A stretch of DNA of 64,000 bases from Streptomyces coryli (GTDB taxonomy: Bacteria > Actinomycetota > Actinomycetes > Streptomycetales > Streptomycetaceae), in the NCBI RefSeq assembly GCF_011044975.1, contig NZ_JAAKZV010000019.1, forward strand, positions 1 to 64,000. Direction: 5' to 3'. The stretch's first letter is position 1. Every line of letters starts with the position of its first letter. The notes below the pieces were generated by a model, which was not told the origin of the DNA, made no database searches, and saw only the letters and a list, made by a program, of their open reading frames with translations. This document shows positions 27,067-36,560 of this stretch, one piece after another. The position numbers and the translations under genes are program-made.

Positions 27067-27507
27067 ATGGACGCACACCGCATGCTGGCGACCGCGGTCG
27101 ACGAGGCCCGGGCCGGACTCGCCGAAGGTGGCATTCCCATCGGCGCCGCCCTCTACGGCCCCGGCGGCGAACTGCTCGGCCGCGGCCACAACCGCCGGGT
27201 GCAGGACGGCGATCCGTCGCTGCACGCGGAGACCGCCGCCTTCCGCGCGGCCGGGCGGCAGCGGACGTACAAAGGCACGACGATGGTGACGACGCTGTCG
27301 CCGTGCTGGTACTGCAGCGGTCTGGTGCGGCAGTTCGGCATCTCGCGGGTGGTGATCGGCGAGGCGCGGACCTTCCACGGCGGCCATGACTGGCTGGCGG
27401 AGCACGGTGTGGAGATCGTGCTGCTGGACGACCCCGAGTGCGCGGCCATGATGGCCGACTTCATCGAGAAGCACCCCGACCTGTGGAACGAGGACATCGG
27501 CGCATGA
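27067..27507 (+). CDS. Cytosine deaminase, fungal-type (CDA fold)
   Basis: Converts cytosine to uracil, or deaminates a related base. The 146-residue zinc enzyme has His53-Ala-Glu55 (SLHAETAAF) and Cys80/Cys83 (SPCWYC), the same arrangement as yeast Fcy1, which is of similar length. It overlaps the oxygenase gene downstream by ATGA. The permease and PucR regulator next to it make a coherent salvage unit. Confidence 0.87.
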   Translation: MDAHRMLATAVDEARAGLAEGGIPIGAALYGPGGELLGRGHNRRVQDGDPSLHAETAAFRAAGRQRTYKGTTMVTTLSPCWYCSGLVRQFGISRVVIGEARTFHGGHDWLAEHGVEIVLLDDPECAAMMADFIEKHPDLWNEDIGA

Positions 27508-28463
27508 GCGGCATTCCCACCATTGATCTCGCCCCGTGGCGCGCCGGCGACCCGGCGGAGCGCGCCCGGATCGCGGCGACCGTCGACGAAGCGCTGCAGA
27601 CGGCCGGCTTCCTGCTGGTCACCGGCCACGGCGTGGACCCGTCCCTGCGTACCGAAATCCGGGACGCGGCAAGGGAGTTCTTCCGGCTGCCGCCCGCCGT
27701 GAAGGAGCCGTACGCGGTCAAGGTCGGCGGCCGCGGCTGGCTCGGCCCGGGCGCGGAGGCGAACGGCTACGCGGAGGGGACCGAGACCCCGCCGGACCTC
27801 AAGGAGTCCTGGTCCCTCGCCGCCGAGGAGCCGACCGGGGACGCGGCGGTGGACGCGGAGTGGTTCCTGCCGAACGTCTGGCCCGCGGAGGCGCCGCGGC
27901 TGCGCGAGCTGGTGGAGACGTATCTCGCGCAGATGCGGGCGCTGTCCGACGAGCTGCTGGAGCTGCTCGCGGTGGCGCTGGGCGCGGAGCCCGACTTCTT
28001 CACCCGGCACACCAGCCACCCCACCTGGGGCTTCAACGTCAACTGGTACCCCGGCACCGAGGTCGTCGGCGCCCCGGCCCCCGGCCAGTTCCGCATCGGC
28101 CCGCATACGGACTTCGGCACGGTCACGGTCCTCGACCGGCAGCAGGGCAAGGGCGGCCTCCAGGTCCACACGGACGCCGGCGGCTGGGAGGACGCCCCGT
28201 ACGACGCCGACGCCTTCACCATCAACATCGGCGACCTGATGGCCCGCTGGACCGGCGACCGCTGGCGCTCAGGCCGCCACCGCGTCCTCCCACCCCCGGC
28301 GGACACCCCCGCGGAGGAGCTGATGTCGCTGGTCTACTTCTACGAATGCGACCCGGCCACCCGCGTCGAATCCGTCCCGGCCCCGACCGGGCGGGTGGCG
28401 TACGAGCCCGTCGACTCGCACGCCTACCTCCGCGACAAACTGAACGCGATCGCAGTCGGCTGA
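27504..28463 (+). CDS. Isopenicillin N synthase-like Fe(II) oxygenase
   Basis: A 319-residue non-haem iron oxygenase with the DIOX_N domain (about residues 4-115) and the catalytic double-stranded beta-helix. The iron ligands HTD (PHTDFGT, about 198-200) and a second His in SGRHRVLPP (about 256) are present. The usual RxS motif that holds the 2-oxoglutarate carboxylate reads L-M-S here, so the Arg is missing. Coupled by ATGA to cytosine deaminase, it may act on a pyrimidine; this is inference. Confidence 0.85.
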   Translation: MSGIPTIDLAPWRAGDPAERARIAATVDEALQTAGFLLVTGHGVDPSLRTEIRDAAREFFRLPPAVKEPYAVKVGGRGWLGPGAEANGYAEGTETPPDLKESWSLAAEEPTGDAAVDAEWFLPNVWPAEAPRLRELVETYLAQMRALSDELLELLAVALGAEPDFFTRHTSHPTWGFNVNWYPGTEVVGAPAPGQFRIGPHTDFGTVTVLDRQQGKGGLQVHTDAGGWEDAPYDADAFTINIGDLMARWTGDRWRSGRHRVLPPPADTPAEELMSLVYFYECDPATRVESVPAPTGRVAYEPVDSHAYLRDKLNAIAVG

Positions 28464-28472
28464 CCGCCAGGG

Positions 28473-29417
28473 TTACGGGCGCTGCCCCGGCCTGTCGACG
28501 ATGGCGCGCTGCAGGTTGGCGCTGGTGCCCAGGACCGTGCCCGGCTCGCAGGCGAGTTCCGGCTCGCCGTCGGTGCGGCCCTCGAGGAGGACCTCGCGTT
28601 CGCCGAGGTATTCCAGGGTCTTCTTGTCGAAGATCAGCTCGACCCGGGTCTCGACGCCGTGGTTCGCCTGGCGGGTGATCGCGACCCCGGGGCGGCCGAG
28701 GAAGTCGACGGCGTCGTTGACCACGGTCACGCCCGGGATCTTCGCGGTCGCCCGGTACATGGCGGCGCTCACCTTCGGCGGCAGGACGGACTCCCGGATC
28801 GTGTCGCCGACCAGCGTGAAGGCGGCCGCGTCCGTGGTCTTCTCGGCGTCGCGCTTCTCGTAGAGCCAGTCGTACATGCCCTTGGTGGTGGTGGGCAGCT
28901 TCTCGTACTCGCGGTAGTTGTCGGCGTCCTTGCCGCCGTACGACTCCTGCCAGCGCAGCTTCTCGTCCTTCGGGAAGACCCGCCGGTCGCGCAGCAGGCC
29001 GTCGTGCCTGCCGTCCACCGATTCCCAGATCTCGCGCTCGGTGGCGGGCTTCAGCTTGCACGGCTCGCCCTTGACCGAGTCGTACGAGATCTTGCTCCGG
29101 ATGTACATGAACTGGTCGTCCCGCACCTCGCGCGGCGCCGGCTCCGCGGCCGCCACCGCGGCGATGCGGTGCAGCAGTTGAGTCGCGGGCTCGCCCCGCG
29201 CGGGGACGTCGCCGGCCGGGTCGCCGGACTCAAGACCGACGATCAGGCCGGCCGCCACCGTCGCGACCGCCCCGGCGGCGATCGCGGGGCGCAGCCACGG
29301 GCGGCGCTTCTGGACAGGGGCTTCGGACTGCCGGATCTCGCGCATCAGGTGCTCCTTCAGCAGGAGGTGACGGCCCGGCGGAAGGTCCCTTTCGGGGTTG
29401 GTCGGGAAGTCGTTCAT
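28473..29417 (-). CDS. CU044_5270-family membrane-anchored protein, sigma partner
   Basis: A 314-residue protein with a short cytoplasmic N-terminus, one membrane segment (about residues 44-64) and a large external domain of the CU044_5270 type, including DDQFMYIRSKISYD and WESVDGRHDG. Such genes follow ECF sigma genes in streptomycetes and are candidates for anti-sigma or output proteins. The ATG overlaps the sigma stop as ATGA. No zinc anti-sigma HxxxCxxC motif is visible. Confidence 0.82.
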   Translation of the reverse strand: MNDFPTNPERDLPPGRHLLLKEHLMREIRQSEAPVQKRRPWLRPAIAAGAVATVAAGLIVGLESGDPAGDVPARGEPATQLLHRIAAVAAAEPAPREVRDDQFMYIRSKISYDSVKGEPCKLKPATEREIWESVDGRHDGLLRDRRVFPKDEKLRWQESYGGKDADNYREYEKLPTTTKGMYDWLYEKRDAEKTTDAAAFTLVGDTIRESVLPPKVSAAMYRATAKIPGVTVVNDAVDFLGRPGVAITRQANHGVETRVELIFDKKTLEYLGEREVLLEGRTDGEPELACEPGTVLGTSANLQRAIVDRPGQRP

Positions 29418-30028
29418 CGCTGTCCCTCCGGGGTGGGCCTCGCCGCAGGTTTGCGGCCACCTCTCAGCTGTCCGCCACTGCCCGGCGGTTCCACGCCCAG
29501 CTCGGCCGCGAGTTTGGTACGGGCCCGGGACAGCCGGGAGCGCACCGTGCCCACCGGAATGCCGAGCGCGTCCGCCGCGTCCTCGTAGGAAAGCTCCGCC
29601 CACGCACACAGCGCGAAGACCTCGCGCTCCTGCCGGCGCAGCCGCAGCACCGCGTCCCGTACGGACGCGATCCGCGCGAGGTCGTCGAGCCGCCCCGCGA
29701 CGTCGTCGGCGAAGTCCGGCTCGGCGGTCCGGTCGCGCGGCAGCCGGTCCATCGCGGCGGCGTGCCGGCGCAGGCCGCGGCGGGTATTACGGGCGGTGTT
29801 GGTGGCGATCCCGAGCAGCCAGGGCCGTAACGAACCGCCCTCCGCCTCCACCCGCTCGCGCAGCCGCCACGCCTCCAGGAACGTCAGCGAGACGACGTCC
29901 TCGGCGGTGGCCCAGTCGCCGGTCAGGCGGTAGGCGTGGTTGTAGACGGACCGCGCGTACGCGTCGAAGACTTCTCCGAACGCGTCCGCGTCCCCCGCCC
30001 TGATCCGTGCTCTCAGAGTTGACCCCAC
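29414..30028 (-). CDS. ECF RNA polymerase sigma factor
   Basis: A 204-residue sigma factor: region 2 in residues about 10-80 (RLTGDWATAEDVVSLTFLEAWR, PWLLGIATNTARNTRRG) and region 4 in about 120-180 (CAWAELSYEDAADALGIPVGTVRSRLSRARTKL). It starts at GTG, and this codon and its GGGGAGGGG ribosome site lie inside a stable hairpin. It is coupled to a CU044_5270-type gene. The C-terminal tail is Gly/Arg-rich and disordered. Confidence 0.92.
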   Translation of the reverse strand: MGSTLRARIRAGDADAFGEVFDAYARSVYNHAYRLTGDWATAEDVVSLTFLEAWRLRERVEAEGGSLRPWLLGIATNTARNTRRGLRRHAAAMDRLPRDRTAEPDFADDVAGRLDDLARIASVRDAVLRLRRQEREVFALCAWAELSYEDAADALGIPVGTVRSRLSRARTKLAAELGVEPPGSGGQLRGGRKPAARPTPEGQR

Positions 30029-30060
30029 ACCCCTCCCCTGTCCGCGGAGGCGTGTGGGGT
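30022..30060 (-). promoter_or_regulatory. Hairpin covering the ribosome site and start of the ECF sigma gene
   Basis: On the minus strand ACCCCACAC pairs with GTGTGGGGT (9 bp) and, after one mismatch, CCTCC pairs with GGAGG. The 3' arm holds the Shine-Dalgarno sequence and the GTG start of the sigma gene. It lies 17 nt after the ccsB stop and could also end that transcript, though no T-run follows. Confidence 0.6.
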
Positions 30061-30076
30061 TCCCGGAACTCCCGGA

Positions 30077-31165
30077 CTAGACCCCCGAGTACGAGTGCAG
30101 CCCGTCGACGAACATGTTCACGCCGTAGTAGTTGAAGAGGAAGCACAGGAACGCGACGATCGCGAGATACGCCGCCTTGCGGCCCTTCCAGCCGGCCGTG
30201 GCGCGCGCGTGCAGGTAGCAGGCGTAGACGACCCAGGTGATGAAGGACCAGACCTCCTTGGGGTCCCAGCCCCAGTAGCGGCCCCAGGCGCTCTCGGCCC
30301 AGATCGCGCCCGCCACGATGGTGAAGGTCCAGAACGGGAAGACGGCCGCGTTCACCCGGTACGCGAACTTGTCCAGCGACGCCGCCGCCGGCATCCGGGA
30401 CAGCACCGACTTGGCGAACGAGCCGGGCTGCGGGCCGCTCGGGTCGGCGACCTTGGCCTCGAAGCGGTCGCGGAAGAGGTAGAGGATCGTCGCGACCGCG
30501 CCCAGGTAGAAGAGCGCGCCGCAGGTGATCGCGAGCGAGACGTGGATCCACAGCCAGTACGAGTCGAGGGCCGGGACCAGCTGGTCGGACTCGGTGTAGA
30601 GGACGGTGACCGCGAGACCGAGGTCGAGCAGCACCGTGGTGATCAGCGGCAGGCCCATCCAGCGGACGTTCTTCTTCGCCGCCAGGAAGATCAGATACGC
30701 GCCCACGGCCACCATCGAGAAGGTGGTGGAGAACTCGTACATGTTGCCCCACGGGGCGCGCTGCACCGACCAGCCGCGGGTGAACACCCCGGCGAAGTGC
30801 AGCAGGAACGCCAGCACGGTCAGCGAGATCGCGAAGCGCCCGTAGAGATCACCCTGTTCGTCGCCGGCCGCCGCGCCCGGGCCGTCGGGCACGTCGCGGG
30901 TGCCGGCGGCGGAGCGGGTGACGACCTTCGGCCGCTCCAGCACCGCGGTGCCGCCGGCCTGCTTGACGGCGACCTTCACCGAGTCGGCGGGAGCGGCGTC
31001 GGCCGCGGTCAGCGCGGCGGCGGTCTTCCCGACCTTGCTGCGGCTGCCGAAGACCCACTCGGCGATGTGCGCGAGGAAGGCCAGCACGTAGACGGCCATG
31101 GCCGAATACACCAGATAATTGCTGATGTTCGCCAGATTCTCGTTGGTCGCGGCAGCGATGTTCAC
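30077..31165 (-). CDS. ccsB: Cytochrome c biogenesis protein CcsB (ResC)
   Basis: One half of the System II haem-export and cytochrome c synthetase complex (ResB-ResC) in the membrane. The 362-residue polytopic protein has the tryptophan-rich WWD-like domain near the C-terminus (AESAWGRYWGWDPKEVWSFITWVVYACYLHAR) and conserved His residues for haem. It overlaps resB by ATGA. Length is normal for actinobacteria. Confidence 0.93.
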   Translation of the reverse strand: MNIAAATNENLANISNYLVYSAMAVYVLAFLAHIAEWVFGSRSKVGKTAAALTAADAAPADSVKVAVKQAGGTAVLERPKVVTRSAAGTRDVPDGPGAAAGDEQGDLYGRFAISLTVLAFLLHFAGVFTRGWSVQRAPWGNMYEFSTTFSMVAVGAYLIFLAAKKNVRWMGLPLITTVLLDLGLAVTVLYTESDQLVPALDSYWLWIHVSLAITCGALFYLGAVATILYLFRDRFEAKVADPSGPQPGSFAKSVLSRMPAAASLDKFAYRVNAAVFPFWTFTIVAGAIWAESAWGRYWGWDPKEVWSFITWVVYACYLHARATAGWKGRKAAYLAIVAFLCFLFNYYGVNMFVDGLHSYSGV

Positions 31166-32901
31166 GCTCGCGCTCCTTCTTCCTGGTCTTCGGATACGGG
31201 CGGCGCCGCCGGGTGCAGCGCCACCGCAAGATCAGCGAGTTCCTCGGGCAGCTTCGCGCTCTCGCTGCGGCCGAGCCCGGCGAGCTCCACCGTCGTACGG
31301 CCGTCGGCGTCCTCTGACGCCCGCACCCACACCCGGCGCCGCTGGATGAACAGCGACCCGGCGAGGCCGAAGATGGCGGCCATGGCGCCGCCGAGCGCCC
31401 AGCCGTTGCCCTTCTGCTGGGAGATCTGGAAGCTGGCCCACTGCTCGTAGCCCTCGAACTTCAGCGAGCCCGCGCCGTTCGGCAGCTTCATGGTCTCGCC
31501 GGGCAGCATCATCTGCGCGAGCGGCCCGCCGCCCTTGCGCTTGAACTGCTTCATGTTCTTGGTCTCGAGCTGGTAGACGTTCTGCGGGATGCCCGCGTCC
31601 AGGCCCAGGTCGCCGTGGTAGGCGGTGAGGAAGAGCACCGGATAGTCGGGCTCGGGGAACTGGGAGAACATCGACCCGGAGCCCTTGCCGCCGTACGTCG
31701 GGACGAAGAAGCCCTGGAAGGCCAGCTGGTCCTTCTTGCCGTTCTTGTCCTTGGCGTCGGTGACCTTGATGGCGCCGGACGAGGTCAGGTTGCCGTCCTG
31801 CGGCAGGAACGGAACCGGGCCCTTGTACGCCGTCTCGCCCTTGCCGTCGGTGACCGTGACCACGGGCGCGTAGCCGTGGCTCATCAGATAGATCTTGGTG
31901 TCGTCGACGGTCAGCGGGTGGTTCGAGCGGATCGCGGACTTCTGCGGCTTGCCGTCGGCGCCCTTCCACCAGGTGACGTCGGCGCGGAATTCGCGGGCGG
32001 AGCCCTTCTGCGGGCCGCTGCGGGCGAACTTCGCGGTGAAGTCGTTGAGCGTGAAGCCGAAGGGGTCGAGGTCCTCGGCGCCGGAGAAGGTGCCGGGCCG
32101 GAAGTCGTCGTACTGGGTGAGCGTGTTGGAGAAGCCGTCGCCCTCCATCACCAGCTTGCCGCCGTCGGCCTTCCACAGCTGCCCCACCGCGAAGGCGATG
32201 AGCAGCACGAAGAGCGCGATGTGGAAGAGCAGATTGCCCGCCTCGCGCAGATAGCCCTTCTCGGCCGCGACCGCGCCGCCGCTCGTATAGGCGCGGAAGC
32301 GGCGCTTCTTCATCATCCGCTGGGCGGCTTCGAGGACCTCGTCGGCCGGCTTCTCGGTCTGCCAGGTGGTGTACGCCGGGAGCCGGTCGAGGCGCCGCGG
32401 CGCCTTCGGCGGCTTGGCGCGCAGCTGGCCGACGAACTGCCAGGAGCGCGGCACGATGCAGCCGGCGAGGGAGATGAACAGCAGGATGTAGATCGCCGAG
32501 AACCACACCGAGCTGTAGACGTCGAAGAGCTGCAGCTTGTCGTAGATCGGCGCCAGGGTCTCGTGCTGCTCGCGGAAGCGGTCGACCTTGATCTGGTCGA
32601 CGGAGGTCTGCGGGATGAGCGAGCCGGGGATCGAGCCGAGCGAGAGCAGGAAGAGCAGGATCAGCGCGACCCGCATGGAGGTCAGCTGCCGCCAGATCCA
32701 GCGCACCCAGCCGGTGATCTCGCGCCCGGTCCAGGCGATGGCGCCCGCGGTGCCGGGGCGGCGTACGCCGCCGAACGATCCGGCGACGGCTTGGCCCTGC
32801 GGGGCCGCCGCGTCCTCGTCCACCGGGGCGGTGGAGAGCTGGGAGGTGGCGGCCTCGAGATCAGAATCGGTGGTGGCCCCACGCTGGTCGGTCGTGGACA
32901 T
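31162..32901 (-). CDS. resB: Cytochrome c biogenesis protein ResB
   Basis: Partner of CcsB in System II cytochrome c maturation. The 579-residue protein has membrane segments near residues 75-95, 130-150 and 225-240, a large extracytoplasmic domain, and a last membrane segment near residue 520. The WIWRQLTSMRVALILLFLLSLGSIPGSL start of the core is typical. It lies 3 nt after the ccdA stop on the same transcript. Confidence 0.92.
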   Translation of the reverse strand: MSTTDQRGATTDSDLEAATSQLSTAPVDEDAAAPQGQAVAGSFGGVRRPGTAGAIAWTGREITGWVRWIWRQLTSMRVALILLFLLSLGSIPGSLIPQTSVDQIKVDRFREQHETLAPIYDKLQLFDVYSSVWFSAIYILLFISLAGCIVPRSWQFVGQLRAKPPKAPRRLDRLPAYTTWQTEKPADEVLEAAQRMMKKRRFRAYTSGGAVAAEKGYLREAGNLLFHIALFVLLIAFAVGQLWKADGGKLVMEGDGFSNTLTQYDDFRPGTFSGAEDLDPFGFTLNDFTAKFARSGPQKGSAREFRADVTWWKGADGKPQKSAIRSNHPLTVDDTKIYLMSHGYAPVVTVTDGKGETAYKGPVPFLPQDGNLTSSGAIKVTDAKDKNGKKDQLAFQGFFVPTYGGKGSGSMFSQFPEPDYPVLFLTAYHGDLGLDAGIPQNVYQLETKNMKQFKRKGGGPLAQMMLPGETMKLPNGAGSLKFEGYEQWASFQISQQKGNGWALGGAMAAIFGLAGSLFIQRRRVWVRASEDADGRTTVELAGLGRSESAKLPEELADLAVALHPAAPPVSEDQEEGARA

Positions 32902-32904
32902 GGA

Positions 32905-33672
32905 TCAGATCCCTACAGTGAAGTTCGACGACCAGACCTGCATGTCGTAGACGATGCGGTCCCAGACCCCCGTGACGAGCAGGATGCCGACCGCGACGAG
33001 CATGCCGCCGCCGATCCGCATGACCCACACGTAATGCTGCTTGACCCAGCTGAAGGCGCCGAGCGCCCGCCGGAAGGCGATCGCGGCGAGCACGAAGGGC
33101 AGCCCGAGCCCGACGCAGTACGCCACCGTGAGCAGCGCGCCGCGCCCGGCGCTGGCCTCGTTCGTGGACAGCGTCAGCACCGCGGCCAGCGTCGGCCCGA
33201 TGCACGGCGTCCAGCCGACGCCGAAGAGCACCCCGAGCATGGGCGCGCCCGCCAGCCCGAGGGCCGGCTTCTTGTGGATACGGAACTCGCGCTGCGTCAG
33301 CCCGCCCAGAATCCCCATGAAGGCGAGGCCGAGCACTATGGTCAGCGACCCGAGCACCTTGGAGATGGTCTCCTGGTGCTCCTTGAGCTCGTAGCCGACG
33401 CTGCCGAAGAAGGTGCCGAAGGAGACGAAGACGGCCGTGAAGCCGAGCACGAAGAGCCCGGCGCCCATGGCCATCCGCCCGCGCCGCGCCTCCGCGAGGT
33501 CGGTGCCGCTGACCCCGGTGACGTACGACAGATAGCCGGGCACCAGCGGCAGCACGCACGGGGAGAAGAAGGAGACGAGGCCGCCGGCGACCGCGATCGG
33601 CAGGGCCAGCAGCAGGGCCCCGCTCAGTACGGTCTGGTTCTCGCCGGTGACGGCCGCGAGCGTCTGCAGCAC
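32905..33672 (-). CDS. ccdA: CcdA-type thiol-disulfide transporter
   Basis: A 255-residue protein with about six membrane helices that moves reducing power across the membrane to keep apocytochrome c thiols reduced. The two redox Cys are visible in [17 protein letters not shown] (about 38) and [12 protein letters not shown] (about 158). GTG start; follows the ResA-like gene by 9 nt and precedes resB. Confidence 0.93.
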   Translation of the reverse strand: MLQTLAAVTGENQTVLSGALLLALPIAVAGGLVSFFSPCVLPLVPGYLSYVTGVSGTDLAEARRGRMAMGAGLFVLGFTAVFVSFGTFFGSVGYELKEHQETISKVLGSLTIVLGLAFMGILGGLTQREFRIHKKPALGLAGAPMLGVLFGVGWTPCIGPTLAAVLTLSTNEASAGRGALLTVAYCVGLGLPFVLAAIAFRRALGAFSWVKQHYVWVMRIGGGMLVAVGILLVTGVWDRIVYDMQVWSSNFTVGI

Positions 33673-33681
33673 CTCAGGTCA

Positions 33682-34302
33682 CTACTCCGCCGGCTTCTCG
33701 GCGACCACCGGGTCGAGCGCCTTGCGCAGCTCCTTCTCGGTGAGCGGCTTCAGCGCGCGGGCGGCGATCTTGCCGTCGCGGTCGAGGATGAGGGTGGAGG
33801 GGATGGCCTGCGGCGACAGCGTGCCCTTGGGGAACTTCAGGATGAGCTTCCCGGCCGGGTCGTACAGGCTGGGGTACTTGATCCCGAAGCTGCGGTCGAA
33901 GGCCTTGGCCTGGTTGACCTCGAGGTCGCGGGTGTTGATGCCGAGGAACTGCACGTCCTTGTCCTCGGTGTCGTCGGCGACCTTCTTCAGGTTCGGCGCC
34001 TCGGCACGGCAGGGGGCGCACCAGGAGCCCCAGACGTTTATGACGACGACCTTGCCCTTGAAGTCGGAGAGCTTCAGCTGGTCGCCGTGGGTGGTCTTGC
34101 CGGAGATGTCCGGGGCCGCGATGCGGTCGGCGGCCTTGACCGTGCTGATCTTGCCGGTGCCGGCGACGAACTGGGTGTTGTTGCCGCCGGACGCCTTGTT
34201 GCCGTCATCGGAGCCGCAGCCCGCGAGCAGTATCGCGGTGGCACCGGCGAGGGCCAGCGCGGCGCCGTTACGCCGCGCTCGGGGGCCGCTCGAAAAAATC
34301 AT
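33682..34302 (-). CDS. ResA/TlpA-like thioredoxin lipoprotein
   Basis: A 206-residue lipoprotein that reduces the haem-binding Cys pair of apocytochrome c outside the membrane. The lipobox LLAGC (Cys about 29) follows a hydrophobic stretch, and the thioredoxin active site WCAPC lies in INVWGSWCAPCRAEAPN (about 93-98). The ATG before IFSSG is chosen; the longer open frame upstream overlaps the neighbouring gene. It gets electrons from CcdA. Confidence 0.92.
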   Translation of the reverse strand: MIFSSGPRARRNGAALALAGATAILLAGCGSDDGNKASGGNNTQFVAGTGKISTVKAADRIAAPDISGKTTHGDQLKLSDFKGKVVVINVWGSWCAPCRAEAPNLKKVADDTEDKDVQFLGINTRDLEVNQAKAFDRSFGIKYPSLYDPAGKLILKFPKGTLSPQAIPSTLILDRDGKIAARALKPLTEKELRKALDPVVAEKPAE

Positions 34303-34352
34303 GTGAAAAGTTTCCCATGCCCAACTTGGGGATCTTGCGCACCCCCCTCTAT

Positions 34353-35096
34353 CTACTTCTTGCCGGTGGCGTTCGCGGCCGCGCCGCGGATCGCGCCCCG
34401 GCCGAGCCGCCGCTGCGCGCCCGCGAGGAGGTGCGCGGGCACCAGGTCGCGGGCGGGTTCGCTGTAGCCGACGGAGACGATCGTGTCGCCCTCGTACGTG
34501 AAGGAGGTCAGCGACGCGAGGGTGCACTGCCGGCGGCGCGGGTCGTGCCACAGCCGGCGGCCCTCGACGTAGGACCGCAGCGTCCAGATCGGCAGCTGAT
34601 GGCTCACGGCCACCGCCTCATGCCCGCGGGCCGCGTCCTTGGCGGCGTCGAGGGCGCCCATCATGCGCACGACCTGCGTCACATACGCCTCGCCCCAGGA
34701 GGGCTTGAAGGGGTTGGAGAAGTGCCGCCAGTTGCCCGGCTTGCGCAGGGCGCCGTCGCCGACACCGAAGGTCTTGCCCTCGAAGACGTTCCCCGCCTCG
34801 ATGAGGCGCGCGTCGGTGGCGATCTCCAGGCCGTGCGCCTTGGCGATCGGCGCCGCGGTCTCCTGCGCGCGCTCCAGCGGGGAGGCGGCGACGTACTGGA
34901 TGTCGCGCCCGGCGAGGGACTCGGCGACCCGCTCGGCCATCTTCCGGCCGAGGTCGGAGAGGTGGTAGCCGGGCGCCCGCCCGTACAGGATGCCGTCCGG
35001 GTTGTGCACCTCGCCGTGCCGCATGACGTGCACGACGGTGATGTCCTTGTCGCTGCTGGTGCCTTTATGGCCTTCGTTGCCCATGGCAGCCATCAT
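34353..35096 (-). CDS. Histidine phosphatase superfamily protein
   Basis: A 247-residue phosphoglycerate-mutase-like phosphatase. The catalytic motif is [13 protein letters not shown] (RHG with His about 27), an [11 protein letters not shown] motif holds the acid and Arg, and a second His appears in AVSHQLPIW (about 164). The start overlaps the hemL stop as TGATG, and further in-frame ATGs lie a few codons on. Substrate not known; it is conserved between hemL and the cytochrome c genes in streptomycetes. Confidence 0.87.
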   Translation of the reverse strand: MMAAMGNEGHKGTSSDKDITVVHVMRHGEVHNPDGILYGRAPGYHLSDLGRKMAERVAESLAGRDIQYVAASPLERAQETAAPIAKAHGLEIATDARLIEAGNVFEGKTFGVGDGALRKPGNWRHFSNPFKPSWGEAYVTQVVRMMGALDAAKDAARGHEAVAVSHQLPIWTLRSYVEGRRLWHDPRRRQCTLASLTSFTYEGDTIVSVGYSEPARDLVPAHLLAGAQRRLGRGAIRGAAANATGKK

Positions 35097-36409
35097 GCGC
35101 TCGCTTCCGCCGCCGCCCGGGCCGCCGCGGGCAGCGCGTCGGCGATCCGCTGGACGGCGCGGTCGTCGTGGGCGGTGGAGACGAACCAGGACTCGAAGGC
35201 GGACGGCGGCAGATAGACGCCCTGCTCCAGCATCGAGTGGAAGAAGGGCGTGAAGCGCTCGGCCTGCTGCGCCTTGGCGGAGGCGTAGTCCGTGACCGGC
35301 GTCTCGGAGAAGAAGACCGAGAACATGTTGGACGCGTTCTGCACCTGGTGCGGCACGCCCTCCTTGCTGAGCGCGTCGTGCACCAGCCCCTGCAGCTGCC
35401 GCGAGACGGCGTTCACCTTCTCGTACGCGGCGTCGTCCAGCAGCCGCAGCTGCGCGACGCCCGCGGCGGTGGCGACGGGGTTACCGGAAAGGGTGCCTGC
35501 CTGGTAGACGGGCCCGGCGGGCGCGAGGTGCGCCATGACATCCTTCCGGCCACCGAAGGCCGCGGCCGGGAAGCCGCCGCCCATCACCTTGCCGAAGGTC
35601 ATCAGGTCGGGCACGACACCGTCGACGCCGAACCAGCCGGCCTTGCTGGTACGGAACCCGGTCATCACCTCGTCGGAGATGAAGAGGGCGCCGAACTCCT
35701 GGCACAGGTCCTTGAGCCCCTGGTTGAAGCCCTCCCCCGGCGGCACCACGCCCATGTTCCCGGGCGACGCCTCGGTGATCACACAGGCGATCTCGCCGGG
35801 GTGCGCCTCGAAGGCGGCGCGGACGGCTGCCAAATCGTTATACGGAAGGACAACCGTCTCACCGGCCTGCGCCCCGGTGACGCCCGGCGTGTCCGGGAGG
35901 CCGAAAGTCGCCACCCCGGAGCCGGCCGCGGCGAGCAGCGCGTCGACGTGGCCGTGGTAGCACCCGGCGAACTTGATCACCTTCGCCCGCCCGGTGAACC
36001 CGCGGGCGAGCCGGATGGCGCTCATGGTCGCCTCGGTCCCGGAGGACACGAGTCGTACCTGCTCAACGGGCTGGATGCGCCGGACGATCTCCTCGGCGAG
36101 CTCGACCTCGCCCTCGCCCGGGGTGCCGAAGGAGGTGCCGCGCGCGACCGCGTCCTGCACGGCGGCGATGACCTCGGGGTGCGAGTGGCCGAGGATCATC
36201 GGTCCCCACGAGCACACAAGATCGACGTATTCGCGCCCGTCGGCGTCGGTCAGGTACGGACCCGTACCCGACACCATGAATCGGGGCGTACCTCCCACGG
36301 CGCGGAAGGCGCGCACCGGAGAGTTCACGCCGCCGGGTGTCACGACGGCCGCGCGGTCGAAGAGCGTCTGCGAGACTGGAGCCTGGTACGAGTAAGTCAC
36401 GCAAGCCAT
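35093..36409 (-). CDS. hemL: Glutamate-1-semialdehyde 2,1-aminomutase
   Basis: Makes 5-aminolevulinate from glutamate-1-semialdehyde in C5-pathway haem synthesis. The 438-residue PLP enzyme has the family motifs [13 protein letters not shown] near the N-terminus, [11 protein letters not shown] (about 150), SDEVMTGFR (about 245) and the PLP-Lys segment [11 protein letters not shown] (about 272). First gene of a minus-strand run into cytochrome c maturation, linking haem supply to its use. Confidence 0.95.
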   Translation of the reverse strand: MACVTYSYQAPVSQTLFDRAAVVTPGGVNSPVRAFRAVGGTPRFMVSGTGPYLTDADGREYVDLVCSWGPMILGHSHPEVIAAVQDAVARGTSFGTPGEGEVELAEEIVRRIQPVEQVRLVSSGTEATMSAIRLARGFTGRAKVIKFAGCYHGHVDALLAAAGSGVATFGLPDTPGVTGAQAGETVVLPYNDLAAVRAAFEAHPGEIACVITEASPGNMGVVPPGEGFNQGLKDLCQEFGALFISDEVMTGFRTSKAGWFGVDGVVPDLMTFGKVMGGGFPAAAFGGRKDVMAHLAPAGPVYQAGTLSGNPVATAAGVAQLRLLDDAAYEKVNAVSRQLQGLVHDALSKEGVPHQVQNASNMFSVFFSETPVTDYASAKAQQAERFTPFFHSMLEQGVYLPPSAFESWFVSTAHDDRAVQRIADALPAAARAAAEASA

Positions 36410-36560
36410 GTTCTCAGAGCCGTGGAGTAAGGCGCTTCAGGGGCGTTTCGCGGCCGATCCTCTGGGGAGGACTCTGAGACGATGATCGGGTTGCGCGGCG
36501 GGGGCTGCGAGTGGTCGGGTGGAGATATGCATCGCGGTGGCGACATTGGCGAAGGGACGG

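Noticed and set aside
23974-27474. A 1166-codon open frame on the minus strand
   Set aside because: Overlaps the permease and PucR genes in the wrong frame; no domain seen.
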